A DNA stretch of 64,000 nt, taken from Polytrichum commune (Eukaryota; Streptophyta; Polytrichopsida; Polytrichales; Polytrichaceae). Below are positions 13,746 through 25,109 of this stretch, piece after piece; the stretch's first letter is position 1; each line of letters begins with the position of its first letter. The notes under the pieces were generated by a model. The model was not told the origin of the DNA, made no database searches, and saw only the letters and a list, made by a program, of their open reading frames with translations. The position numbers were made by a program, and so were the translations under genes. The DNA lies in assembly GCA_950295325.1 (NCBI GenBank), contig OX485804.1, positions 3,970,001 through 4,034,000 on the forward strand, read 5' to 3'.

Positions 13746-14232
13746 TTATCTATGCTTAGTAGTTGGTAATGATTTAGTAAATAAGTTTGCTAGGTTATCA
13801 TAAGACCTAATTTGCTTCACATCTATATCGGATCCTAGTAGTTCATGAGTGGAAAAGAACTTCAGTAAGATGTGCTTGATTTGGTCTTCTTCGATGTAGC
13901 CCACCTTTATATGAGAAATGCATGTTGCATTGTCTTCGTAAAATACTATTAGAGATGCCGGAACATCTGGAAATTTACAATAACTTTTGATAATGCCATC
14001 AACTAATCGCAACCAAACATGTTCTCGTGAAGCCTCATATAGGGCTATAATTTCTGAATAATTTATGTAAGGCTTTGCTGCATTGACATCCAAGATATTG
14101 TTGCTCCTTTATTAAGGAATGCATAACATGTCTATGATTTTCTTTGATGTGGAACGAAAAAGTAACATGTGTCCATATATCCTTGATGTTGATGTATTCT
14201 CCAACTTTATGAAACAATCCTAGATCCTCCAT
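13746..14232 (-). pseudogene. Ty1/Copia polymerase relic: RNase H end
   Basis: The minus strand reads the C-terminal part of a Copia polyprotein: YINYSEIIALYEASREHVWL matches the RNase H block, followed by VFYEDNATCISHIK and the tail LANLFTKSLPTTKHR, which is diagnostic of Copia pol ends. The upstream part continues in another frame (13.9-14.23 kb: FHIKENHRHVMHSLIKEQ), so the frame is broken. No integrase or reverse transcriptase core is recognisable, so the element is decayed and internally deleted. Confidence 0.8.
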
Positions 14233-14869
14233 GCCCTTGAGGTATCACATGATATGTTTGACACCATTCCAATGCTATTTTTTTGGCTTAGCACAAAATC
14301 TAGCCAATAAATTAACGGAAAAATGTAATATTGGGCCTATTGTAATATATCAAATACATTAATGCACCTATGCTGCCAAATATGGAGTCTCGGGTTCCAA
14401 ACATTTCCCTCCCTCATCACATGGTCTAAACTCATCATTCTTTAGGTCCAATGACCGTATCACCATCGGAAAACTTAGTAGATGAGCCACATTTATGGAA
14501 AAACATTTGAGTATCTTTTGAGTGTACAAACTCTGATGTAAGAATGTTTCGTATGTACATCCTTGTGTGTTGTATGTATCTCTGCCTGGGTATGTTGTTT
14601 ATGAAATTGAAGATCTTTGATATCTTCACAAGGTTGATGGTCTCTCAGTGAATCAACCCGAGAGTCATCATGCTCAATGCATGGAAGCACACCCTCATGT
14701 GCAGCATGTACCTCTCCCTGGGTATATCGTTTGTGGACATGGTAAAAAATGTTGCTTTGTCTTGTGATCATTCCTTGTAGGAGTCTTGGATGTGGGTTTC
14801 TGAAACTTGGGAAACTTGGCTTTCCTCAGGAACATTGCCACTGCTTCGCATTCCTTGTTCACTGTTTGA

Positions 14870-15468
14870 CTGTTTGAGCTGCATCTCTTCGTCCAACAGT
14901 CGTGGCTCCAATTCTTGGAAAGATAATAGGTGGTCCTTCGCAATTTGGGCTTGGCTGAAATAGTGGTATTCTCCGGGGAATGAGTTGAGAAGTAACAGGA
15001 CCAGAAGATCCTATGGTATCTCTACTTCCATGGTTGCAAGCTGATTGCCAATCGGTGGGGTCTTTGAGTTACTGTTCCATCGACACCGAGTCTTCCTTCT
15101 TGAATCCAACGATCTTTCGCAGGTACTTCAATCGTCTAGATCGATTTGGACTTGGAGCGGTATCGTTCTTGCGATGCCGTCCAACACGCATATGGATCAG
15201 AAAAACCGCAAATGACTAATACCAAACAGTCTTTGACAGAATGATCGGTTATGAAATTGACGAGCTATTCATCGTCTTTCCTTTTCTGCTTCGCTCTCAA
15301 CGATGCTAGGAGGGACAAATGCAGTGTTCCCAGATATGGTTTCTCTATAATATGCTCCTAATACGGAAAGACCAGATTTTGACAGTTTTGTGATCCTTCA
15401 AGACAACTTGTTTCTAGAATGGAAACTTCAACCTCTTTCCTAACTCGAGTATGAGCTGCTTCCCTCAG

Positions 15469-15531
<63 letters not shown>

Positions 15532-15602
15532 GTGGTGCCTGTCACAAACACTGTGGTAGTGTTACTGGTAACCTCACAAGCAGATGCTTCTAACGTCGCC
15601 AT
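14870..15602 (-). pseudogene. Copia gag relic with an expanded GA repeat
   Basis: Read on the minus strand from the ATG at 15602, the sequence gives a short N-terminus (MATLEASACEV...) and then the GA microsatellite. Further on, in other frames, come LLVLLLLNSFPGEYHYF (about 15.0 kb) and LSFQELEPRLLDEEMQLK (about 14.9 kb). These match the Copia Gag blocks that normally read LL.SLP.SY and LT.EEL...LL.EE. Stops and frame changes separate them. Just upstream (about 15640) a TGACATCAGGGCGCAGGC-like stretch resembles the methionine-tRNA primer site used by Copia elements. Same strand and order as the RNase H relic, so probably the same or a nested element. Confidence 0.65.
15471..15529. repeat. 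(CT)n microsatellite, about 56 bp
   Basis: An almost uninterrupted CT dinucleotide run. On the minus strand it lies inside the start of the gag reading frame, where it would encode alternating Arg-Glu. Confidence 0.95.
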
Positions 15603-15699
15603 GTTCATGGGATTTGCTAAATCACATTACTTCTCGTACAGAGCCTGCGCCCTGATGTCATGTAGAAATCGGTAATGTAAGAGATGTATTAGCATTGTA

Positions 15700-17640
15700 A
15701 TCCATGGGTATATATGCAGAAGAGTCTGATGGTCGTATCTTATAGACTTAAGCTAATCAGCTACTGTAGATTATCTCTATCTATATCCCCGGGGGTGCAC
15801 CTTTCATAACACGTATGAGTACATGTGAATGCACAAAATGGGTATTAGTTTGAACTTTTTTGTACTACATATACATATGTTACACGATTCAGGCCTCGTA
15901 GTTATGTACATGTATGGAGGACATATAGGAAATATACAACATTTGTATTTGTATGGTAGGGTCACTTGTTGTGGCTCATTCATTTGGAAGTATGAAGTAT
16001 GAAGGAGGATGAGGAGTGTGATTATGATCACACATTGATTGATTGATTGATTGTGATTTTAGTGCACAAGGTGGTGACAAGGATGATTGTAGTATTGGAG
16101 AAGACGATTCAAATATGTGCAAGGATGTTGTCATAGAGACAAAATTGATGCAATCGCAGGTTGAAAATGATTTACATGAAGATGTTGTGGAGTGCAAAGT
16201 GAGCTTTGACATGCCTTGGATGTTCTAATCCATGAACATGAAAAATGTTCAATGCCCTCTCAATCCATTATGGCTTATGTAGAGGCAGGGGAGTCTAGAA
16301 ATTGTAGTCAATTGAATGACAATCCACCTTCACCTATAGATTGATTGACTTAGATAAAGGCCCACATATTATATATGAAGCCTTTATTGTTGCAAATCAT
16401 AATACTATGTTAAATCTTGGTTGTGATTATGAAGTGTGTTTTCTGAACACACTTGAAGATAGAAATTGTCAAAAAATGTGGTAGACGAAAAAGATTAGCT
16501 CCAATTAAGGTTTGGTTTAGGGGTTTAGGGTTTATAGAATGTGTAGAAAATTTAGTGATCGTTGGGTGGAGTATAGGGATCCAGTTGACTTGATGGACCG
16601 CCCATCAAGTATAAAAAATGAACCAACAATAAGTGGACTTATGATCTTACAAATCATTTGATGGTAGATTTAGAAACAATAATTGCATTAACGTCTATGA
16701 CATATATTATAGACTTATTTAGATGCTTAGGAGTTACACCCAAGGAATGAAAAAATCTTCAACAACTTTATTAGTGAATGCTAGGGTTTTACATTATACA
16801 TATGATAGGGGTTCATAGTATAGTGTTATATACTCATGTCAATGACTATATATGAATGTAATTCACTTTAAGTATATATATATTGTCACTTTTATTTCTA
16901 TCATTGAAATTGTACGTGTATTGCTTCGTTTTAAAATCAAAAGTGTATATACGAAGTTTTTAGAGTATGTTGTGAACGCACGTGGTTCTTGGCTTTTAAT
17001 TAAAGGTTCACCCCCCGGGATCTATGTCTATTTACGACCCAGATGATGAGCAGTATCCATCTTGGATGATAGGGTTTCATGAACTTCCAACATAGAGTGT
17101 GATATTGCAACACTGATCAGTTTTGTGAACTTGCATCGAATTTAAGTGTCTGTTGTGATGAAATGTAGAATCATTTGGATCATCTAAAAAATGGTATGCA
17201 TGTTGGAAGCCTGTCCACATGAACTTGAAGGAGAAGTATTACGTGGCCTCTGGTATGTGAGCCTAAAATGGACACCAATTGTAAATTGGTCACGAACTTC
17301 TAAACTTTAGCACATCTCTTCACTTTGAAAGGCAGGTCCACGAACGTCATAAATTGGTGTCGTTCGAGAGATGCGTACGTTTTAGGCCCACACACCTTAA
17401 TGATTTGAGCTTAATACTCTCTCCTTCCAGACAAACTGCTGAGTTTCGGGGCGTGGTGCAGGAATATAACTTACAAGTCGCACATACAAAAATGGGGCTG
17501 TGCGTTTGTCACCTGCTCAATACAGATCGGCAGAGAAATCTAACTGATCACATGTAGATGACTGATACTAGATACTTCATAATGCTCTTAAAAAGTGGAC
17601 AGAGAGTGCACAAAATTCACGTAATTGGTGCCACTGCGTG
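15700..17640. other. AT-rich intergenic DNA, no recognised gene
   Basis: 15.70-15.81 kb may be the end of a Copia 5' LTR, since it directly precedes the primer-site-like sequence on the minus strand. A short GATT run lies at about 16036-16052. A stretch near 16.97-17.05 kb reads LEYVVNARGSWLLIKGSPPG on the plus strand but breaks off; I do not recognise it. A weak, diverged inverted pair lies at 17.26-17.40 kb. Nothing else is supported. Confidence 0.4.
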
Positions 17641-18034
17641 AAAATTGTCGTAGTTTACGATGAAATGGGTAAGTTAGATTTGCCCACAGAAACAAGAGGG
17701 GGTGAGTGGGAGCACAGGAAATGTACTTCGGTAGAATTCAACCAGGATAACTTCAAACACTCGAATTTTCACAGAGACACAAATCACTAGGCAAATCAAT
17801 ACAGACATTGAACTGCGCAGTAGGCAGCAAGTTTTAGCCATTTAACAGTGTTAAAGAGACATCAAGACCTATTAAATAATCATTTTGTAACAATTGAGTG
17901 CATATTCAGATTCAACAAGAAAATCTAAAACAACATTAGAAGGTCCATTTTAATTTCAACCATGCGCTGGATGAGTTCTTGATGAGCTCATAAACCAAAA
18001 CAAATGCACATCAATACAAATATAGTTCATAGTT

Positions 18035-18229
18035 GACTATAAGGGTCCATTGGTCTGAGGTGACCCTAAATTACCGGAGCATAGTGGAGAGGTACCCAAA
18101 CCGAGTGGAGTGGTTGGCGGTCCGATTCCCGGCCATGAAATTGTCTCTCTACTTGACGGAAAAACTAGCCAAGTGGTCAAGCGCTTCATGTGTCCCCCCC
18201 CCCCCCAAAAAAAAAGACTATAAGGATCC
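18035..18229 (+). mobile_element. tRNA-like SINE with 14-bp target duplication
   Basis: A 167-bp insertion (18049-18215) is absent from the matching place in copy 2 (about 34347). It is flanked by GACTATAAGGGTCC (18035-18048) and GACTATAAGGATCC (18216-18229), a 14-bp target duplication with one mismatch. It ends in a C run followed by a nine-A tail. A Pol III B-box-like GGTCCGATTCC lies at 18119-18129 and an A-box-like GAGCATAGTGG at 18077-18087. Size, tail, target duplication and promoter boxes together fit a tRNA-derived SINE. It needs a LINE partner, which I do not see in the window. Confidence 0.85.
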
Positions 18230-18974
18230 AACCATGATAAGGTGTACCACTAAGGCCTAAATAAAAAGCAGCCCTTACATTTCACAAATAGTCTAATGTT
18301 TGAGGCAATATTATCAATTAACGTTACAAACCATGATCCAAATGAGATAATGACGATTATAATTGTGCTAAGTCTTGACTGTAAACCCATGTAAAGTTCA
18401 CAATAAAAGAATAAAAAGTATTGAAAGGAGTTTCAAGGACTGTGAAATAAAGGTGATGTATGAGTTGTGACACTTTTTTGGCACACCTTATCGCACAAGG
18501 AACTTTTTTTGAATTCCCTGTGTATGTTCCAAGATTTATGTATCTTTTCCCTACTTATTTTCATCATTTTTGGGATTCCCCTATGTTCTAATGTTGACTT
18601 GTAGGGGAACTCTAAACATTTCTATTACACAGGGAAATGATTGGTTTACATTGTAGGGAAATTTGGACTATTATTTTATAACCAAGTGGTCATAGGGAAT
18701 ATAACTTATTTTCAAAGTGAGAATTTTCATAGAGGGGATTCAATCATAAAAAATTACAGAAAAATATGAACTTTCACATAACAGGGGAAATGTATTCTTT
18801 CTCTCAAAGAGGAAAATGTAAAATTCCAAGTCTATAGAGTTTGATTGACATCTATTCATTGATTCACTTAGTTGGAATATTCAATTATGTCAGCATGAAT
18901 ATCACTCAACAATTTTCAATTGGAATGTCAAGGGCCACTCACCTTTTTATTGACAAACACATGGAGTTCTATGA

Positions 18975-21891
18975 TTAGACATATACACCATCCCATGAAA
19001 TGGGGACACCCTTTGAAAACCCAGTGGTATGGTAATTTGAAGTCACATACTCCCCTAAACACTTCCACGAAAATGATGAATCTTGTACAGATGTTCTGAA
19101 TTCTCCCTGTCGCCCTGCAATTCTTTTGAGCGTGCTCAAGTATACTAAACCAACGTACGGATGATCCGGATCCCCCTCCACCAGTTCACTTTCTTCTTCT
19201 GTTTTTAGATGCTCCGGCATTGTCACTCTTCTTACAACACCAATCTTGAAACTTCCCGATCTTGCCTTTTCTTCAAACCAATACAATTTTCCCACTTCTG
19301 GCCATGGTGGTAAGATACTCTTGTGACCTTCAGATAGCAAATGAGATCTAACATCTAGGTCACAAAACTCATGTGCAAGTACTGCATCTTTTCTATTAGC
19401 TATCGGGTGTATCATGAATTTGTGAAGTAACATATTCACTGGACGTGTATCATCTCCAAAGTGTTGCCTAGGTTTTGGTTTCAGAACCCTCATGAATGAC
19501 AACTCAGACTGCTCTGCCAAATTGCTACCTTCAGGTGATGGTACTTGCTCAAAATACTCTGCATAGAAAAAATCTCATGTACTTCCATGAATTCATGCAT
19601 AAAGATGGAAAGTATTCTAGCCTTCCATGTCCAGAATCCCAAATCCTCAACTGCACTATCCTCCAATCCATCAGGCCTGACCACCACTAGATCCTTTGCC
19701 CTGTACTCTATCCCTTTATGTATTAAAAAGGACATTTTTTCAATATCTTCCTTGAACTGGATACATGTGATATCATTAAGAAGACCTTGCTTTTTCCAAT
19801 ACTCCATCAAAAACACCTTGACTGACTTCACCATTCACCCTTTATTCCCATTTTGCCATCCCACACAAACGCCTTTTTGTTGCAATATTTTTTTACATGC
19901 ACAAACATGTACACTTTTTAGAAGTTTCCACATCTCCTTTGCAATATCTTGGGATGATGTTACGAATACACCTTTCAAATGATCCGATGGACACTCATCC
20001 AAATAAACACTTGAAACAACACACCACAAAGATAAACATAATTACCAAACCCAAAACTATATAGTAATTATCATGCAATACAAAATTACAAAAAAAAATG
20101 AAAACAATCTCAAACTAGGAGGCATACCTTCAACACCATGCCTCTGTGAAAAGTTCATCAAATTTTGATGCAAAATATGAATAGCCCTTTGCGGTGGAAA
20201 TAATAAATCCAAATCAACCTGCTTTTGTTTGTACAAAGAAGTATAACTTGTTCTCGCATGGTAGGCCGCATAAGTCAATTCATTTTCTTTCTTGTTGGTT
20301 TTAATGTTTACATAGCTCATGCCGAAAGCACCAGAATACATCATGAGATCCGTGCTGTAAAACATCATCCAAAATGATAGAAAATACTTTGGAGATGATA
20401 GAAAAATGATAGTATTTTCCCTAACTTTGGAGATAATATACTACCATATGTCTTAGTAACAAAAAACTCATAAGTTATACATCATGAATATTTAATTTCA
20501 AATGACAAGAAAACCAAAACACCAAAAATGTGTACACTCTTACTAGCTACATGCTCGAGGATGGACCCATCTGGACCAAAATATTCCTCCCACCGAACTC
20601 TCAAAGCAGCGAAGTATTCCCGTGCAAAGGTCAAAGATTCAAGCTCGGGGGGGGGGGGGGGGGCAGTGTGTTGAAAAGTTAAGGATATAGGTGTGAACAA
20701 CCACTATTTTATAGGGGGGTATTACTTTCAATTCTCTTCTTTTTTTCACATGCTATCATTATGTAAATTTCTACTTTGGGTTAATAGAAAAATGGCTTGC
20801 ATTACTTATAATTCCAAATTACTTATTATTCCATACCCTATAGTACTTTAAAGATGTCCAGTGCCATTTTTGATACCCTATATTACTCTTAAGTCCATTT
20901 ATAATTTTTTGCCCCCATGTTTTTTAAATACCCTATCATTTGTTCGCACGTATATTGCTACTCCAACCAATGACTACCCCCCTCGAGGATTCAAGAGACC
21001 ACCCGTAAATTCTGGTATGGGTGAAAAATAAACGACAAACCTCTACAAGGATAAGCCCTAAGAAACAGAGGTCATTCTCTTTTCTCAATCCCAAACGATC
21101 AAGAACATAAGGTAAACACCATTGAATGAAAAGAACATACTCTTCAGCTTTCCAGTATCCTAACCTTTCTAAAATTCCACTTGGCCACCTAGCCCCTAAA
21201 TCACTAGGTCTATGAGCAATGACCTCTTCTAAAGCTTTTTCCAAAACATTTCCTTTAGACGAGCACTCCTCTTTCAGTTTAGACATATATTTTTTGAACA
21301 AGCACAAAGGTAGTATGTGCATGACATCATATACTAAGTCCAAGGACATATTGAACTCATACAAATAATACAACCGCCAAAGCTTGGAAACACCTGTCAC
21401 ACACATTTGCCTTGGATTTACTTTATCCAAATTGTGTACCTCCAAAAACACAATAGAGTTCACATAATTAGGCACATTAAATATACTTACCAAAAGCTAC
21501 TCTAATTACACTAACATATATATATGTTAGTGTAAACATAACATTACAAAACACAACACTAACCTGTGTGAGAAGATCCTCAATGGTCCGAAGTGGTGGC
21601 GAATAAAATGCTTGTCGTCTACTATCGGGGTAGACAACATTTTTTCCAACTAAACCTTCCACAATTACATCCCTTCGACATGCATTATAACTCCCGTTTT
21701 TGAAACCACCCTTGAAACGCCATAATGCTACAGAAGTTGGGGATTCCAACGATTGAAGGCAAAAACAAGGAGAAGAAAGTCACAAAGGTAAAGAGAAACG
21801 CCATGATGCTAGAGAAGTTGGGATTCCAACGGTCAAAGGCAAAAACAACAAGAAGAAAGTCACAGAGCCGGAGAAGGGGAATGAAACTCAT
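18975..21891 (-). pseudogene. Tnp2-like transposase of the CACTA-like element
   Basis: Coding blocks run down the minus strand at about 21891-21564, 21493-20936, 20700-20590, 20368-20115, 20029-19560 and 19560-18975. The middle block contains LDLVYDVMHILPLCLFKKYM, resembling the D.MH motif near the end of Tnp2 domains. IAHRPSDLGARWPSGILERL and KAEEYVLFIQWCLPYVLDRL follow, like the DUF4218-type region of CACTA transposases. The C-terminal block (SILPPWPEVGKLYWFEEKA) probably corresponds to the late accessory domain. Some breaks have splice signals (a GT at 21563), but the switch of frame near 19560 has no plausible intron and looks like a frameshift. Catalytic residues were not located. The ATG is uncertain. 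Confidence 0.6.
20647..20663. repeat. G homopolymer, about 17 bp
   Basis: An uninterrupted run of G inside the CACTA-like element, next to the minus-strand coding block at 20.6 kb. Runs like this are prone to length error in assemblies. Confidence 0.95.
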
Positions 21892-21945
21892 ACATTGTTA
21901 GTGGAGAAGGAATTAGAAACCACTATGTGGTAGAAGAAAACTGCG

Positions 21946-22660
21946 ATGGCAATGCCAGGTGTTGCACATGAAGCTTTATGCTGGAGTTGTAAGTTGAAGT
22001 TGGGGAGTCCTAGTTCATTCTTCTGCGGACATTGCGGTATAAAACAAGTGGGCTCCAAAGCTGGAGTAGGTTTTCCCGAAGAAGTTCTAGAAGAGGGTGA
22101 GGAACCGGAGGAGCCTACCGATCCAATACAACGTGGGGAGCATGAGGAGGTTTTAGGATTTCTTGATACTCTTTTGACCTACGAGCGTGTCTTTCACCCT
22201 AGACCTAGGTGTTTGGCTACTGGGAAACTGTGAGGAAAGGGATTTTTGAAGAGATAACATCCAAGACAACATGAGAAGTTGAATCCGAACCATGGTGATG
22301 TCCAGCACTGGTTCTCAGACCTGGAGGATCCATTCGTGGGGGAATTCTTTAAGCACCCTCCTATTAGACACGATACTAGTATGATGAGGAGGCTCACTGA
22401 GTTCGTGGAGACACGGGAGCCAAAGTTGGCAAGTTTGGTATTTGTGAATGAATGGATGACTCTTCGCTAGAAGATAGAGGATATTCTTCGTTATGCAATT
22501 GAGATCAAGCATTATCGAAGGAAACAAATGTAATTAGGTAATCAATTTTATTTTATTTTATAATATAGTTATATATAATATTTATTTCTGAAGTTTGAAT
22601 TGATACTTTTGTAGGAATGCTGAAGCGGTATGGAGGAAGTTGTTGCTAATTTTGATTTCA
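21946..22660 (+). pseudogene. Zinc-ribbon-like accessory ORF of the CACTA-like element
   Basis: Starting at ATG 21946 the frame has a CWSC...CGHC pair of CxxC knuckles within residues 12-32, then an acidic stretch (EEGEEPEEP). The same frame continues as HGDVQHWFSDLEDPFVGEFF and KIEDILRYAIEIKHYRRKQ, but is interrupted by TGA 22231-22233, TAA 22255-22257 and TAG 22468-22470. An intron may follow (AATGTAATTAG to TTTGTAG near 22614). It is transcribed away from the transposase, as accessory DNA-binding proteins of two-gene transposons often are. A DNA-binding role is inference. In its present state it is broken. Confidence 0.5.
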
Positions 22661-23641
22661 AAGGAAGTGGTTGAAGTTGGTGTTTGAAAGCAACTGGTTG
22701 GAAAGTAGTATTTGGAAGGTGGTTGCAGTTGGTGTTTGAAAGTTGGTTGAAAAGTTGGAGCGTTGAATAATCTCTTGTGTGAAAGGAAGTGATTGTAGTT
22801 GTAGATTGAAGATCTTGTTGTTTGATAGGTCATTTGAGCATTGATGCCTCATAGGTCATTTTTTTGATTTTTTGGAAATACCACCTTTTTTACATGTATA
22901 AAAAGATGTGATATTTTTCCATGTTAGAATTTACTTTGAAAATTCCTATGGGAAATTGTATACGAATCCCTTGTGGAATGTTTTTAGCAAAATGTAACAA
23001 AATCCCTTGTGGATAATTGTATATGAAACACCTTTGGAAATTCATTTTACATTTCATGTATGATTGGTTCTCCCTATGTACATGAATATGTTAATTTTAC
23101 CCTACAGGGGATTGTAATAGATTTTTTCTTGCAAGTATTTTATTTTATTTCCCTGTGTGTTTTCCTTCTTCTCTCACCTATATTTTCCCTGTCTCACATT
23201 TTCTTGTGAGATGTTTTTCCCCTGTGTTTTATATAAAAAGGATGTTCTCAGAGGGAATTTGAACTGTAAATGCCTACAGGGAGTTCAAAAAGCGTCCCTT
23301 GTGATCGTGGTTGGACCCATAAAAACAACTTTTTGGTTAAGGGTCTAGTGTATCAGCATTTAAGCAACAATCCACACCACACTAACTATGATAACGAGTT
23401 CATGATATGAGAGAGGTCCAGAAACCTTGTTTCAATACTTGGCATTTAGATGAACTAGAAGTAACTTATGCCGGATGAGAGTACTTGTAACCTTATTCAT
23501 AAGAAGTCACTGGAAAAGTTACCACAGTGACATAAAATGCCGTATGACATTAAATACAATATTTAGTGGTAGTTGCGGTCTGTGATTCACAAGCACAGAT
23601 CCAGAAATCTGGAAGCGACCTGCAGCTTGTCAATCAATTAA

Positions 23642-23826
23642 TTAGCAGTGGGCAAGGAGGCCGACTGCATCAATTGTAGGTCCATCTATCCCAAGGATGA
23701 TAACTCTCCCGTTTAGAGCAGCTGTTTCAACACCACTTCTCACTCGAATACTTCGAATTGATTGATGGTTTAATCCTATTTCACAAAGACAGAGCAGCAA
23801 CATGCTTTGGAACAGACCGGGCACTG
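23642..23826 (-). other. Possible C-terminal exon downstream of the truncated monooxygenase (copy 1)
   Basis: A 60-codon frame (GLFQSMLLLCLCEIGLNHQS ... GIDGPTIDAVGLL) is retained in both duplication copies with about five residue changes and no frame damage. In both copies the upstream monooxygenase frame ends at GCAGGTAATTAG, which is also a good splice donor. A branch-site-like CTGAT and a CAG acceptor follow, giving a 59-bp intron here and 57 bp in copy 2. Splicing would join GCAG to TGCCC and keep this frame open. I cannot show that it is expressed. Confidence 0.35.
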
Positions 23827-23874
23827 AGAATCTGAATCAGCAAGGGTCTACGGTTTCACATGCGATTCTTCGAA

Positions 23875-24197
23875 CTAATTACCTGCAACACCCGGCTGCG
23901 ATACCTCTCGCTGAGAAATCAATCCAACATCCCTCGAGAAACTCTTCACAACATCCACCGGTGTTCTAGCATTGAAATTGAGCTCCAAGTTCCTTGCGGC
24001 TTTCCTCGCAGCCTGCTCGGCACGCTCACACAAGGCTCTCTCGAAGGCAGGGATGGCGTCATGGAGGGATTCTACAGATGGAGTTGATTTCCAAGCTTCC
24101 ACAAGCGCCATGGCAAGTTCTCGACCTCCAAGCATGGCGATATTCACCCCTTCACCTGCGAAGGGGGACATGACATGAGCCGCATCCCCGATCAATG
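23875..24197 (-). pseudogene. FAD monooxygenase, 3' fragment (copy 1)
   Basis: These are the last ~105 codons of the monooxygenase that is intact at 41035-42321, beginning inside the FAD-binding motif GDAAHVMSPFAGEGVNIAM. Homology stops abruptly near 24197, within GATCAATG. From about 24205 the sequence continues with DNA that in copy 2 lies 6 kb further on (about 47593). The 5' three-quarters of the gene were therefore lost, most simply by one deletion. This fragment keeps the consensus His of GDAAH and Val of GEGVN, both of which differ in the intact copy. It has no promoter or start of its own. Confidence 0.9.
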
Positions 24198-24209
24198 GCA
24201 GTCGATGAT

Positions 24210-24640
24210 GAAACATATAGAGACACAGCTATACAAATTGACAACAGTTTTATATGAGGAGAAAATGTGTCTTACACATGCTATTGCTAAAGACTTTCAT
24301 AATTTGTTTTCATGAATGCTTGATAATTTCTTGGGAGCTTGACTTCAACCTTTATTGCCATCTTTCCTCTCCAAAATCCTACTGTTTACTTTCAATTGGA
24401 TTATAACATGGTTGCTCAGGGTAGAAAGGTTTTCTGGAAAGAGAAAATCAACAAATTGAAGGAGGTTCATTCCTCCCTAAGGTGCAATTGTATTTCACAG
24501 AAAGATGAAGTTGATAGAACAACTATCAAGAAAGAGACAGCTAAATTGCTCAACACGTTCATGATCTCATTATCTTTTTCAATTGTGTTATATATCATGT
24601 TATGGAATAAGGCAACCCTAAATCAATCTAGTTGTACATG
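24210..24640 (+). other. Duplicated sequence with a shared 100-codon frame (copy 1)
   Basis: The frame 24339-24641 (MTSTFIAIFPLQNPTVYFQL...) is matched at 47727-48032 in copy 2 with moderate amino-acid change. I recognise no domain. Conservation here may only reflect recent duplication, so I do not call a gene. Confidence 0.25.
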
Positions 24641-24653
24641 AAGGTTTCATATG

Positions 24654-25079
24654 TTAGAGCGGGTTCACACAGGGTCCCAAGTCCTAAGTCTCAAGTCACA
24701 TGAGGTCAATCCATGCAATCTCAATCATTGAGAGCATGGAAGTTGCAACTTACCACTTCACACGTCCTAACTCCTAACTCCTAAGTCCCAGCTATGACAT
24801 GGATGCCTACATGGTGACACTTTTTGAAGGTGAGGCTTGAGACTTGTGTTGCAAGTTGAGTCAAGCAAAAACCTAGACCCAACTCTCAACCCAAGTGCCG
24901 TGAATATTTTTGCATAAAATAATCAACATTGGACTTTAAAGATACTTGACCATATTTTAGTGATTATTTGAGGCTGACAAGTTGGGACTTTACCTCCATG
25001 TTGGGACTTTACCTCCATGTTGGGACTTGCTAACACGAGTGGGACTTGGGACTTGGGACCCCGTGTGAACTGGCCCTTA
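24654..25079. mobile_element. Tourist-like MITE, 420 bp
   Basis: The 420-bp insertion 24657-25076 is absent from copy 2. It is flanked by a TTA target duplication (24654-24656, 25077-25079), the signature of PIF/Harbinger elements. The ends are inverted repeats: one reads GGTTCACAC then AGGGTCCCAAGTCC, the other AGTTCACAC then GGGGTCCCAAGTCC. The interior repeats CCTAAGTC and GGGACTT motifs and has no coding capacity. Confidence 0.85.
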
Positions 25080-25109
25080 AAACTGCACCTTTGAGTAAAT
25101 TCATTGCAT

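Larger units (their letters stand above)
18494..23303. mobile_element. CACTA-like (CMC superfamily) DNA transposon, 4.8 kb
   Basis: The element is bounded by 28-bp terminal inverted repeats starting CACAAGG (24 of 28 positions match) and by a target duplication ATCG (18490-18493 and 23304-23307; 3 or 4 bp). Copy 2 of the duplication has the uninterrupted site (ACCTTATTGAGGTTGG near 34612). Several hundred bases inside each end carry many scattered copies of CCCTGTG, CCCTATG, AGGGAAAT and complements, like the subterminal transposase-binding repeats of CACTA elements. It contains a Tnp2-like transposase on the minus strand and a divergent zinc-ribbon ORF on the plus strand. The ends are CACAA rather than CACTA, so it may be a distinct lineage within CACTA/Mirage/Chapaev. 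Both genes look disrupted. Confidence 0.87.

Noticed and set aside
13000-15810. One intact Copia element with two LTRs
   Set aside because: Relics have the right order and strand, but the presumed LTR regions at the two ends do not match each other by eye and pol is mostly missing.
18049-18215. A genuine tRNA gene at the promoter boxes
   Set aside because: No cloverleaf can be drawn; a C-run/A-tail and a 14-bp target duplication indicate a SINE.
18033-18260. Open frames crossing the SINE
   Set aside because: They run through the SINE, its C-run and its tail, so they are accidental.
23875-24216. Independent small gene of 113 codons
   Set aside because: It is the 3' end of a monooxygenase whose first codons here come from unrelated sequence past the deletion junction.
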